Positions 53,098-61,273 of a stretch of 64,000 nucleotides of DNA are shown piece by piece. The notes below the pieces were generated by a model, which saw nothing but the letters and a program-made list of their open reading frames with translations, searched no databases and had not been told where the DNA came from. A program made the position numbers and the translations under genes. Origin of the DNA: Bacillota bacterium (lineage in GTDB: Bacteria; Bacillota; Clostridia; Acetivibrionales; DTU013); NCBI GenBank assembly GCA_023435745.1, contig JAEZMD010000016.1:1-64000 (forward strand). The letters are read 5' to 3'. Positions within the stretch are counted from its first letter, which is position 1. The number at the start of each line of letters is the position of its first letter.

Positions 53098-54998
53098 TCA
53101 ATCTGAGGCAGTTTACTGCCGACCACATTGACAAACCAGTCCATCCCGACAATCTGTTCACGGGTTGCCATCTCGCCCTTTTTCACCATCAGCGTACCAT
53201 CCTGGCTGTAAATCGGTCCGGCAAACGGAGAAAACATTCCATTGATGATCATGTTTTTAAGAAAGTCCAGCAGCTTCTGTGTCTCTGCGGGAACCAGTCG
53301 TCTGGAGTAGAAAAAATCCACGATGCCCGAATCCATCCCCCACCAGAAATTTATCACCTTCTGCCCGGATCCTGATGACTTTCGGGAGTTCATCAGATTT
53401 CGCAGCATTTTTTCGTAAAAAATACCCCAATTCCAAACCGGCGCAGCTATGTATTCATTAGTGCTTCCATCGGCGCCCACTCCGCTAAGCACGGTATATA
53501 CGCCATATTCTCCCGAAACCTCGGGATTGGAGAGGGTATCGTGGTGTGAAATGATGTCGGCTCCCTGGCCTATCAGTCCCTCCCTCGCCTGTTCGGCTCT
53601 TTGCATGTCATCCCAGCCATTGAGCCATTCTACCTTTACGGTGACATCAGGATTAACCATTCTTGCCCCAAGGGCGAACGAATTGATTCCGTTTATCACT
53701 CCGGGAATCGGGTAGGTTCCTACATAGCCCAGTACATTTGACCTTGTGACAGACCCGGCGGCAATCCCCGCAAGAAATCTTGGCTCGTAGATCCTCCCGT
53801 AAAAAGTATTCACATGCCTGAAGGAATGGGTCTCGGAACAATTAAGGAACCTTGTGCCCGGGAATTCCAGCGCTGCCTTCAATGTAGCGTTGATAAAGGC
53901 CGGACTTGTGACAAAAACAACGTCGTTTTCATCCTCTGCCAATTGTTTTAGCGTATCGTACGCCTCCAATGTTTCCGGAATGTTATCCACAAAGGATGTA
54001 TTGATTGCCTCACCAAACACCTTGTTTACATGATTTCTGCCCATTTCCTGCGCATAAGTCCAGCTGGAGGTATTGGTGTCCTTCGCATATACAAAGGCGA
54101 CCTTGAGCGGCTTCCTGGGCCGCACAAAAGAAGTGACGGCAGAAATGAGATTTTCACCGGTGTCGATAGGCATCGTCTGGATATCCACTGCCTTGTTGCT
54201 GCTCATTTGCTCCAGTTCTATGATAAATGCATTCAGTCGTGATCTCAATTCCAAATCATCAATTCCGTCCGGCATACCGTAAACCGTCAGATACTCCAGA
54301 AATGCATCTCCTGTCGTGATTGGCAGCTTTTGTCCTCCAAGCTCCAGATAAACCTTCCGAAAAGGCAGATAGACAGAATTGGTGAAATACTTGTACTTAC
54401 TAATATTCATCAGGTTATCACCCGGGACGAAATTGTCCAGATATCCTGCAAGAATATTGAAGGAATTCCTCTTTGTGAACCAGATCAGATTAATCCCGGT
54501 TTTTTTATAGAAGTCAAGGAACTCATAATATATTGAAATGGCATCATCGCTTTCATCCCTCTTCGGAACTAGCCTTGCGACCCTTCCGGGGATGGAATAC
54601 GCATCATAATATTTGAGAACACTGACCCTCTTGTTGCCCTCCACCACATAAAACCAGTTCATATATTCATATACCTTGATCGGATCGCGTATTCCCTCAT
54701 TTATATGAGCCGTGCAAAGCGCAGTCCACTTCTGTGCAAACTCAGATTTCGGCGAAAGCAGCGGCATGAAGTTAGCGGCAAAAGACCTGCTCCTTCCATA
54801 GGTATAGGTACCCACTATTTTTTTCAGTGGTATATCAATGATCCCCAAATCTATTTCATATATGATTTCAATATTTTTCAGTATACCTTCCAGAAAAGGC
54901 AGATGTCCGATCTGCCCCCTTGATATATTCCTGGAATATTCTTTTTGTCCGAGCCTTCGAGCTGCTAAATAATGATTGTCGGCAGCTACCTTATTCAT
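53070..54998 (-). CDS. ParB-like domain fused to BMP/PnrA-type substrate-binding domain, no signal peptide
   Basis: About 642 residues. The N-terminal part includes a ParB/sulfiredoxin-like segment (NWFYVVEGNKRVSVLKYY, about 115-135). The C-terminal part (about 300-640) is a BMP/Med-type periplasmic-binding-protein fold: KVAFVYAKDTNTSSWTYAQE, core VYAKDTNTSSW; FLAGIAAGSVTRSN; and GADIISHHDTLSN. BMP proteins bind nucleosides outside the cell, but here there is no signal peptide and no transporter gene nearby, so an intracellular sensor is inferred. The start at 54998 has GGAGG 10 bases upstream; a GTG three codons earlier abuts the RBS. Confidence 0.8.
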   Translation of the reverse strand: MNKVAADNHYLAARRLGQKEYSRNISRGQIGHLPFLEGILKNIEIIYEIDLGIIDIPLKKIVGTYTYGRSRSFAANFMPLLSPKSEFAQKWTALCTAHINEGIRDPIKVYEYMNWFYVVEGNKRVSVLKYYDAYSIPGRVARLVPKRDESDDAISIYYEFLDFYKKTGINLIWFTKRNSFNILAGYLDNFVPGDNLMNISKYKYFTNSVYLPFRKVYLELGGQKLPITTGDAFLEYLTVYGMPDGIDDLELRSRLNAFIIELEQMSSNKAVDIQTMPIDTGENLISAVTSFVRPRKPLKVAFVYAKDTNTSSWTYAQEMGRNHVNKVFGEAINTSFVDNIPETLEAYDTLKQLAEDENDVVFVTSPAFINATLKAALEFPGTRFLNCSETHSFRHVNTFYGRIYEPRFLAGIAAGSVTRSNVLGYVGTYPIPGVINGINSFALGARMVNPDVTVKVEWLNGWDDMQRAEQAREGLIGQGADIISHHDTLSNPEVSGEYGVYTVLSGVGADGSTNEYIAAPVWNWGIFYEKMLRNLMNSRKSSGSGQKVINFWWGMDSGIVDFFYSRRLVPAETQKLLDFLKNMIINGMFSPFAGPIYSQDGTLMVKKGEMATREQIVGMDWFVNVVGSKLPQIDQNLQSMIW

Positions 54999-55043
54999 TT
55001 CGCACACCCCTCCCTATACTAAAAACAATTTATTCTAAGTCAT

Positions 55044-56294
55044 TCAGATCATTTTATCCCTTCCTCTAAACCGGTTGACGATATTCTGCAGAATGCTGAT
55101 ACGCTCAAAGTATCCGGTTTTGTAGGTAACTTCCTTTTCCCTCGGAACGGAAATGATGCCAAGCGTATTGTATCCGCCTGGAAAGCATCTGTATTCTACG
55201 GTTTTTTCCTTCCCGTCCCAGCTCAGGACATGGATCCACGTAAAGGTTGGAAACTCCCTCAGTGCTTCGCTGACCCCTTCATCCGTCTGTATATCATTAT
55301 TGTTTATGCTCAATATTATATCTCCGCGCTGCAGACCCATTTTTGCGGCATGGCTGTCAGCAAGCACATCCATGACCCTCAAGCCCCGTCTCACGGCGCT
55401 GTAAAGCGGCTTCCCGGCTCTTTCGGACAGTTTTGAATAAAAATATATCCCTTCATGTCCTAATACACAAAATATTACCCCAATATACCCGATCCAAGCA
55501 ACATCCAAAGAAAAAAACGCCATCGCAAGCAAAGCAATACTATAGACAAAAAGCATACCGGCGCTTTGGATCGACTTTTTCTCCGGGTGTCTTGTGATGG
55601 CAATGTCCGTATGGCATAATACTGCTACCAGACAATCCAGTCCCAGCGCCCACGCTCCGGACTCCATAGCCGGAGAATAGAAAATCATCGGCCATCCCTG
55701 CGCAAAATCCAGCGACATCACTCCCGGCTGCATCAGATGCGTGAAAAAAACCACCGGGATCATCCAGAATCTTCTTATCAGAAAAGCTCCCGCTATCTCA
55801 TTATTATGCTTAATGAACACCGGCACACAGTCGCCTTTCCTGTTCAAATAGACAAGGATGCTTTCCACAAGCTGAAGAACCGCTACAAGACAAAGAAGAG
55901 ACGGTATATTGACCTGCGGCGACCCGAAAACTAAACTGACGGCGGCTAGAATTCCTGCGGCGTATGAGATACACACGAGTCGCAAGTCAAAAAGCAGCAG
56001 AAAACACATGATTAAAAATAAATACCGGACCGTTTCGGTTTCGATGGTAATACCTGCCGCAACGGTAAAAAAGCTTGAAATAAAGCCGGCAATCAGCCCG
56101 GTGAGAATGATCTGCTCCGTAATCTCCCTAAGGCTTCTCTCCGGCTTTCCATAGACGGCGCTCTGCAGTTCGGAGTACCTCTGGTGCTGAGCGCGTATGT
56201 ACATAATGACCAGAATATACAAAAAAACAAAGAAGTAATTAATAAATAATGCAGCCAGCATTTCTGCGGCTATGACACCTGCCATCTGCAGCAC
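55044..56294 (-). CDS. polytopic membrane protein with C-terminal PDZ domain (MinJ-like architecture)
   Basis: 416 residues: about eight to ten membrane helices (1-300) and a cytoplasmic-side PDZ domain (about 310-395, GLRVMDVLADSHAAKMGLQRGDIILSINN, core AAKMGLQRGDIILSINN). No protease motif is visible. The layout resembles B. subtilis MinJ, which links DivIVA to MinD, but sequence identity cannot be judged here. The start is a GTG with AGGAG 10 bases upstream, 19 bases after icd. Confidence 0.75.
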   Translation of the reverse strand: MLQMAGVIAAEMLAALFINYFFVFLYILVIMYIRAQHQRYSELQSAVYGKPERSLREITEQIILTGLIAGFISSFFTVAAGITIETETVRYLFLIMCFLLLFDLRLVCISYAAGILAAVSLVFGSPQVNIPSLLCLVAVLQLVESILVYLNRKGDCVPVFIKHNNEIAGAFLIRRFWMIPVVFFTHLMQPGVMSLDFAQGWPMIFYSPAMESGAWALGLDCLVAVLCHTDIAITRHPEKKSIQSAGMLFVYSIALLAMAFFSLDVAWIGYIGVIFCVLGHEGIYFYSKLSERAGKPLYSAVRRGLRVMDVLADSHAAKMGLQRGDIILSINNNDIQTDEGVSEALREFPTFTWIHVLSWDGKEKTVEYRCFPGGYNTLGIISVPREKEVTYKTGYFERISILQNIVNRFRGRDKMI

Positions 56295-56313
56295 GGATAA
56301 TCAACTCCTACTC

Positions 56314-57531
56314 TTACTCGCTGAGCATTGCATCCAGGCGCTTGCGGATCTCGCTGAGAAAACCTTCAGTATTTACAACTTTTATATTCTGTGCGTCCGA
56401 GAGGGTCGATAGATCCTTCGTCATTACTCCCTCGCTTATGGTTCTTAGCGAAGCCGCCTCCAGTGTGCCCGCAAATTCAACCAGCGCGGAATTCCCATCC
56501 ATCTCGCCCCTTTTCCTGAGCGCTCCGGTCCATGCGAAAAGTGTGGCCATGGAATTGGTAGAAGTATCCTCACCCTTCAGATACCTGTAATAGTGTCTCG
56601 TAACGGTTCCGTGTGCAGCCTCGTATTCATAAAAGCCTTCCGGAGATACCAGCACGGAGGTCATCATAGCCAGACTGCCAAAGGCCGTAGCTACCATGTC
56701 CGACATCACATCCCCGTCGTAATTCTTGCAGGCCCAGACCATACCTCCTTCAGAGCGTATAACCCTGGCGACCGCATCGTCTATGAGGGTATAAAAATAC
56801 TCGATTCCTGCTTGTTTAAACAGTTCCTCGTATTCCGAATCAAAGATTTCCTGGAAAATATCCTTGAAGGTGTGATCATATTTTTTGGAGATCGTATCCT
56901 TTGTGGCAAACCACAGATCCTGCTTCACATCCAGCGCGTAATTGAAGCACGCTCTGGCAAAGCTCCGAATGGATACGTCGATATTGTGCATTCCCATTAT
57001 GACGCCGGGGCCGTCAAACTCAAATACTGCCTCGCTGCTCTGCTTCCCGTCCACTCCCGTGAATATAAGCTCCGCCTTGCCCGGACCCTCCACGCGGTAT
57101 TCCACGTTTCGATAGATATCGCCGTATGCATGTCTTGCGATGGTAATTGGCTTCTTCCATGTCCGCACGGAAGGCTCGATACTCTCCACAACGATCGGCG
57201 CTCTGAAGACCGTCCCGTCAAGGATCGCCCTGATGGTACCGTTCGGGCTCTTCCACATCTTCTTCAGTCCGTATTCTTCCACTCTCTGAGCATTGGGCGT
57301 AATGGTTGCACATTTCACAGCCACACCATATTTCTTGGTTGCATACGCCGCATCAAGCGTCACCTGATCATTGGTTTCGTCTCTGTGTCTAAGGCCAAGA
57401 TCATAGTACTCCGTATTCAGATCTATATATGGAGCAAGCAGGATATCCTTTATCAGCTTCCAGATGATCCTGGTCATTTCATCGCCATCCATTTCAACAA
57501 TGGGCACGGCCATTTTAATTTTCTCGGTCAT
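56314..57531 (-). CDS. icd: NADP-dependent isocitrate dehydrogenase
   Basis: About 405 residues, the homodimeric 'eukaryote-like' type. VEMDGDEMTRIIWKLI at the N-terminus, SPNGTIRAILDGTVFR (substrate-binding SxNGTxR), YDGDVMSDMVA (metal-binding aspartates) and AAHGTVTRHYYRYLKG (NADP-specific) are visible. It converts isocitrate to 2-oxoglutarate and supplies NADPH for glutamate synthesis. The start at 57531 has GGGAGA 8 bases upstream; the frame extends to 57552. Confidence 0.96.
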   Translation of the reverse strand: MTEKIKMAVPIVEMDGDEMTRIIWKLIKDILLAPYIDLNTEYYDLGLRHRDETNDQVTLDAAYATKKYGVAVKCATITPNAQRVEEYGLKKMWKSPNGTIRAILDGTVFRAPIVVESIEPSVRTWKKPITIARHAYGDIYRNVEYRVEGPGKAELIFTGVDGKQSSEAVFEFDGPGVIMGMHNIDVSIRSFARACFNYALDVKQDLWFATKDTISKKYDHTFKDIFQEIFDSEYEELFKQAGIEYFYTLIDDAVARVIRSEGGMVWACKNYDGDVMSDMVATAFGSLAMMTSVLVSPEGFYEYEAAHGTVTRHYYRYLKGEDTSTNSMATLFAWTGALRKRGEMDGNSALVEFAGTLEAASLRTISEGVMTKDLSTLSDAQNIKVVNTEGFLSEIRKRLDAMLSE

Positions 57532-57571
57532 ATACGCTATCTCCCTTTTCATAATCGCCTATAGCCAACCC

Positions 57572-58063
57572 TTATCCACAGCACTTCTTGTATTTCTTGC
57601 CGCTGCCGCACGGGCACGGATCATTTCTGCCGATCTTGTTGCTGACAGCCATCTTCGATAACCTGAACGCCTTTGTAATCTCGTCCCTTTTTTCCTCGGT
57701 AAGGATCCCGCCCCACTCTTTCAGATTGTAAAGCCAGTCTGCCTTTGCTTCGTGCATGTTCCAATAAAGCTTCTCAAAATCAATTTCAGCTGACAGCACC
57801 GTGTCTTCGTCCAGCGTATCAAGCTCCAGTTCGCTTGTCATACTGGTATTAATCCCATCCAGGAAGCCGGTGAAAACCACCGGCTCCATGGAAAACTTCA
57901 CAGCAAGATCTCCAAGCCTGCCCTCCAGCTTGTTAAGATGATTTTCCAATATATATTGGTAATTTGATTTTTCTTTCTCCAGATACTCATTCCAGAAGGC
58001 ATTGTATTCCGCCTGCCCCTGCTGAGCCTGTGCCATATCTTTCCACTGTTCGTAGAGTCCCAT
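57572..58063 (-). CDS. SEC-C motif protein
   Basis: 163 residues. The first 135 residues are helical and unassigned. The last 20 are a canonical SEC-C zinc motif, RNDPCPCGSGKKYKKCCG, with the CxC-x8-CC cysteines, as at the SecA C-terminus where it binds zinc and SecB or ribosomes. The protein's partner is unknown. It lies between the ECF S-component gene (12 bases) and icd (40 bases). Confidence 0.85.
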   Translation of the reverse strand: MGLYEQWKDMAQAQQGQAEYNAFWNEYLEKEKSNYQYILENHLNKLEGRLGDLAVKFSMEPVVFTGFLDGINTSMTSELELDTLDEDTVLSAEIDFEKLYWNMHEAKADWLYNLKEWGGILTEEKRDEITKAFRLSKMAVSNKIGRNDPCPCGSGKKYKKCCG

Positions 58064-58075
58064 TTCTTAGCTCCT

Positions 58076-58666
58076 TTATTTCTTCATAATTTTCCTGACG
58101 GCCAGCACAATCGGTATGGTAATCACAACTGCGACTACCGCTTCCGGAATGCCGTTTGTCAAAGCAATCGTAAAAATCGCACCCGCTGCGGCATTGGCCT
58201 CGATACCGAATTTTTCGGCATACTGCGCCGCGTAGATCACATATATCATGCCCAAAACCCCGACCGTATTAGTCAGCGAGCCCACAGCAGCACCGATGCC
58301 TGTATTGACGATATTGTTCTTTATAATACGGTTCTTGTAGCTGTAATAGGTCGTAATTCCGATCAAAACCCGAGGCAGCACTGATACCAGAGGGTTTATG
58401 AAAGCAAACGACAACGCCGACGTAGGGTTTGTCAGGTTCTGTACGATGCTGAAGATACCAAAAATCAAACCGACGGTAGCGCCTACAATGGGGCCTTCCA
58501 GTATGGCGCCGATAATTACAGGGATCTGCATAATCGTAGCCTTTGCCATGGGTAATGGGATGAAACCGAATCCTGTGGCTCCAAGCACAATCGATATGGC
58601 GGATAGCATACCGATCACGGCAATTTGTCTTGTGCCAAACTTTTTCTTACTAACTGTCTTTTCCAA
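58076..58666 (-). CDS. ECF transporter S component
   Basis: About 196 residues with five or six helices. RQIAVIGMLSAISIVLGATGFGFIP (core AVIGMLSAISIVLG) with IPVIIGAILEGPIVGATVGLIFG (core GAILEGPIVGATVGL) is the S-component pattern; the vitamin is not identifiable. The A-type start motif AxxxA needed for contact with EcfT seems present (AVIGMLSAISI). I prefer the TTG at 58666 with GGGAGG 9 bases upstream; the frame opens at a GTG at 58693 that would include the RBS. No EcfA or EcfT genes are in the window. Confidence 0.85.
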   Translation of the reverse strand: MEKTVSKKKFGTRQIAVIGMLSAISIVLGATGFGFIPLPMAKATIMQIPVIIGAILEGPIVGATVGLIFGIFSIVQNLTNPTSALSFAFINPLVSVLPRVLIGITTYYSYKNRIIKNNIVNTGIGAAVGSLTNTVGVLGMIYVIYAAQYAEKFGIEANAAAGAIFTIALTNGIPEAVVAVVITIPIVLAVRKIMKK

Positions 58667-58693
58667 TACAATCGACCTCCCGCTCTTATTCAC

Positions 58694-58995
58694 GAAGGAT
58701 ATAAGGCAAATTTATCATTTTCCGGCGTTACCGCTTAAGGAAACTGACTTTATCATGCTACCATATTTTTAGAAAAAATAATACTCTATTTTTTTCTGTC
58801 AGTGAATAGCTTTTAGTCTTTAGCTGTTTTCGTTTGCCATTTGACGTTTACGGTTTGCCGTATGACGTTTGCCGTTTGCCGTTTTTGTGTTTGGTTTATT
58901 GTGTAAGAGGTTAATTGGCTCCAAGGTGAAAATATCACTTTTTGAAGGTAGCAACCGTCTTCGTATAAACTCCTGAGTTTTCAAGATTAGACAAA
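58694..58995. other. intergenic region with short repeats
   Basis: About 300 bases upstream of the ECF S gene. The right part carries the GTTTGCC repeats; the left part includes CCGGCGTTACCGC, whose minus strand gives GCG-GTAA-CGC, a tetraloop hairpin. I could not recognise a riboswitch. Confidence 0.5.
58831..58893. repeat. degenerate short tandem repeats (CGTTTGCC-type)
   Basis: Units based on CGTTTGCCRTTTGA follow each other with variation: CGTTTGCCATTTGA, CGTTTACGGTTTGCCGTATGA, CGTTTGCCGTTTGCCGTTT. It lies just after the hypothetical gene's stop. No coding role is apparent. Confidence 0.6.
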
Positions 58996-59550
58996 TCAAC
59001 AATAATCCATGATTTCTTGCAGATGCTGTAGTAGAAACCCTTTTCCTGCATCATTGAAAACAACTTTTTCATATGTTCTGCCGTCAAATTCACATAAAAC
59101 AGTCTCTATGCCATACGATGCGGATTTGCTGTTCAAAACGGTGCGGCGCTTTCCATCCACGCCTTCTTCTTCGCTTAAAATACCCATTTTTTTAAGTTGA
59201 AGATTCAGCGCATTACCCGTTAGATTTTTGCTGGTTGATGGATCGATAACCGCATTAACCGCTTTCGAAAATGTATTGACACCAATTTTCTCCAAAGGCA
59301 GTTGGATTCTCGATATCAACTCAGGTGGGAAATTATATGGAAGATCTTTTCTCTGTACATACTTGACAATATTTCCAGCCTTATATTTTTCAAGCACTTC
59401 TACAACGTAATAAAGGCACCTTATCATTCTAGGGTCATTCATAATGGAATTTTCATCGTAAGGTTCGTTTGTGAAGGGATTCATCCCCTCCGATACCGAT
59501 TTAATTACTTCTATGGTACGATCCAGTTTCTTATTATCATCAATCATCAT
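58996..59550 (-). CDS. hypothetical protein
   Basis: 184 residues, soluble and unrecognised. N-terminal half: KLDRTIEVIKSVSEGMNPFTNEPYD (core VSEGMNPFTNEPYDENS), a charged helical region. C-terminal half: NLTGNALNLQLKKMGIL followed by a basic hairpin and GIETVLCEFDGRTYEKVVFND, which looks like a small winged-helix domain, so a DNA-binding or phage-repressor-like role is possible. GGAGGCGG precedes the ATG. It is flanked on both sides by short repeats and is not obviously in an operon. Confidence 0.75.
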   Translation of the reverse strand: MMIDDNKKLDRTIEVIKSVSEGMNPFTNEPYDENSIMNDPRMIRCLYYVVEVLEKYKAGNIVKYVQRKDLPYNFPPELISRIQLPLEKIGVNTFSKAVNAVIDPSTSKNLTGNALNLQLKKMGILSEEEGVDGKRRTVLNSKSASYGIETVLCEFDGRTYEKVVFNDAGKGFLLQHLQEIMDYC

Positions 59551-59634
59551 ATACCGCCTCCGTCAGTCATATTGCCCCATATTTTACCATGTAAATTGTT
59601 AAGTGTAAACGCTTTTTATAAAAATACTCTTTGC

Positions 59635-59694
59635 AGTACAACCTCAGGTACAACCGCGGGTACGGCCACTGGTAAGGCCACGAGTACGACCAGA
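59635..59694. repeat. five degenerate 12-bp tandem repeats
   Basis: Units AGTACAACCTCA, GGTACAACCGCG, GGTACGGCCACT, GGTAAGGCCACG and AGTACGACCAGA. The period of 12 keeps the reading frame; read on the plus strand it gives STTS, GTTA, GTAT, GKAT, STTR, a collagen-tail-like Thr/Gly/Ala repeat. The block is much richer in G+C than its surroundings, but the open frame around it has no start signal. Confidence 0.65.
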
Positions 59695-59933
59695 GCGGAA
59701 AGTAACTTGTGGGCGCACAACTCAAAATTTCAATTAGAGGACGCAATTTCTTACAAAGGATAATTTTTTTGCATTAAAATAGTAAATACGATAAGGCTTT
59801 CTGGATAAAATTGCATGGAATTGTCCTAATATCGAAATTTTGTGCACCCCGCCCCATAATTCGAACACCTTGACAATAAATAGATAAGGCCGAACTTTTA
59901 AAAATTACTCCATGCTTCAGCTGTGTTTACCAA

Positions 59934-59972
59934 AGTGTAATATAGACATTTTACACTGGAAAATGGTACAAT
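59934..59972 (+). promoter_or_regulatory. promoter with overlapping inverted repeat before the QueT-like gene
   Basis: TAGACA (59943-59948), 18 bases, TACAAT (59967-59972). The inverted repeat AGTGTAA (59934-59940) and TTACACT (59951-59957) straddles the -35 box and could be the operator of a repressor. Confidence 0.5.
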
Positions 59973-60017
59973 ATCAACGGGATTGCCAATTGCTGCAAAT
60001 GCGAAGAGGTGTATTTT

Positions 60018-60818
60018 GTGAAGGAAGTCGTAAGAATGTGGAAATATGGCAGCATGGTTGCATTAACCGTGTTGTGCGCGGGCATATACATGCTCCTATT
60101 ACTCCCCACCAAATCGATACCGGTTATCCCGGGTGTTACAGAAATAAGACTGGCGTCGCTTTTGCCGGTTATATTCGGGCTGCTCTTCGGGCCTGCGGGG
60201 GCCTGGGGCTCCGCAATCGGTAATCTGGGAGGAGACTGTTTCGGAACGCTGTCGGCCGGTTCTTTTTTTGGTTTTATCGGAAATTTCATGTATGCCTATA
60301 TCCCATATAAGCTGTGGAATCATATCAAGCCAAGATATGGCGAGGACAGAACTCCCAACATCAATACTCCCTGGAAGCTTGCACAATTCGGCATCATCAG
60401 CTTTATAGCAAGTATAGCCTGCTCGGTAACAATCGCATGGGGACTTGACATACTGAATATGGCAAGCTTCTCGGCGCTGGCCATCATTATTACGCTCAAT
60501 AACTCAGTCATCACACTGGTGTTGGGGCCAATAATACTCCCGCTGTGTTATTCTCTTGCAAAAAGAAAAAAATTACTTTGGACGGACATCATGTACCCGT
60601 GCGATATCAGCATACCCTCCAGCGACCATCGCCACCCGCTCATGATCACAGCAGGATCCGTCGGCGGCTTGGCTTCCGGTCTGATAGCCGGTTACATTAT
60701 TGCAGGGCAGACGATCTTCGGCCAGCAAATCTCATCTGCAGGTACCGGTCATCCGGCGACTGCGCTGTTCGTACTGCCTTTTTTGGGAATTCTTTTTTAC
60801 GGTTCCTTTAACTCCTGA
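60018..60818 (+). CDS. QueT/ECF-type substrate-specific membrane protein
   Basis: About 266 residues with six or seven helices. The block IPGVTEIRLASLLPVIFGLLFGPAG (core VTEIRLASLLPVIFGLLFGP) followed by AWGSAIGNLGGDCFG resembles QueT-like and related ECF S components; it is longer than typical S components (about 180-200). The GTG at 60018 is preferred because AGAGGTG lies 6 bases upstream; a GTG three codons earlier is inside that RBS. The last 22 bases overlap the convergent Spo0E-like gene. Confidence 0.75.
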   Translation: MKEVVRMWKYGSMVALTVLCAGIYMLLLLPTKSIPVIPGVTEIRLASLLPVIFGLLFGPAGAWGSAIGNLGGDCFGTLSAGSFFGFIGNFMYAYIPYKLWNHIKPRYGEDRTPNINTPWKLAQFGIISFIASIACSVTIAWGLDILNMASFSALAIIITLNNSVITLVLGPIILPLCYSLAKRKKLLWTDIMYPCDISIPSSDHRHPLMITAGSVGGLASGLIAGYIIAGQTIFGQQISSAGTGHPATALFVLPFLGILFYGSFNS

Positions 60819-60982
60819 TTTTTTTCATTCTGACGGTAATATAAGAGAATCAAATCGTCAAGCTCCTGACTTCTCTTCTGGACAATTTTGCTGGTGAAAT
60901 TTTCTGATTCAATCAGGCTGTGAAGTTCATCGCGCAGTTGATTGATGCTATTTTTGCAACACCCATTCATCACTCTCTTCAA
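60797..60982 (-). CDS. Spo0E-like aspartyl-phosphate phosphatase
   Basis: 61 residues. INQLRDELHSLIESENFTSKIV (core INQLRDELHSLI) followed by SQELDDLILLYY carries the Spo0E signature SQELDxLI with the key residues. Spo0E proteins dephosphorylate Spo0A-P and delay sporulation. The start is either a TTG at 60982 with GGGTGG upstream or the ATG at 60970. Its 3' end overlaps the QueT-like gene by 22 bases on the other strand. Confidence 0.85.
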   Translation of the reverse strand: MKRVMNGCCKNSINQLRDELHSLIESENFTSKIVQKRSQELDDLILLYYRQNEKNQELKEP

Positions 60983-61208
60983 GGCTACCCACCCCCTGTA
61001 GTAAAAAACCGGCGACCTGCATACCTTAGATGCGAAAGTAACGCTGAAGCCTGTACTACCTTGCCTTTAAAAACCGGGATAAGCCTGAAACCAAACACTG
61101 TTTTTCAGAAAATATATATGACTATTGCAATATCAATTATATAACATTTTTGTAGTGTTAACAACATAATTTCCCATTTTATCGCATACCATCCACGAAA
61201 AAAATATA

Positions 61209-61237
61209 TTGCCGTCCAACCCCATCGAAACTATAAT
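61209..61237 (+). promoter_or_regulatory. sigma-A promoter candidate of the cysteine-rich protein gene
   Basis: TTGCCG (61209-61214), 17 bases, TATAAT (61232-61237), 36 bases before the ATG. Confidence 0.55.
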
Positions 61238-61273
61238 AAAGAAGTAAAAAATGACATAAACAGGGGGCGATTT

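Larger units (their letters stand above)
59551..60017. other. intergenic region with 12-bp repeats and a promoter
   Basis: 467 bases between the hypothetical protein and the QueT-like gene. It contains the GC-rich 12-bp repeats (59635-59694), then about 200 bases of AT-rich sequence in which I see nothing, then the promoter and inverted repeat at 59934-59972. Confidence 0.6.

Noticed and set aside
58694..58800. Tetrahydrofolate or preQ1 riboswitch before the ECF S component
   Set aside because: A small GCG-GTAA-CGC hairpin is present, but none of the conserved sequences I know from these classes.
59302..59763. Open frame of 153 codons containing the GTTA-type repeats as a surface-protein gene
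   Set aside because: It lies mostly antisense to the hypothetical gene, has no RBS, and the repeat portion is only about 20 residues.
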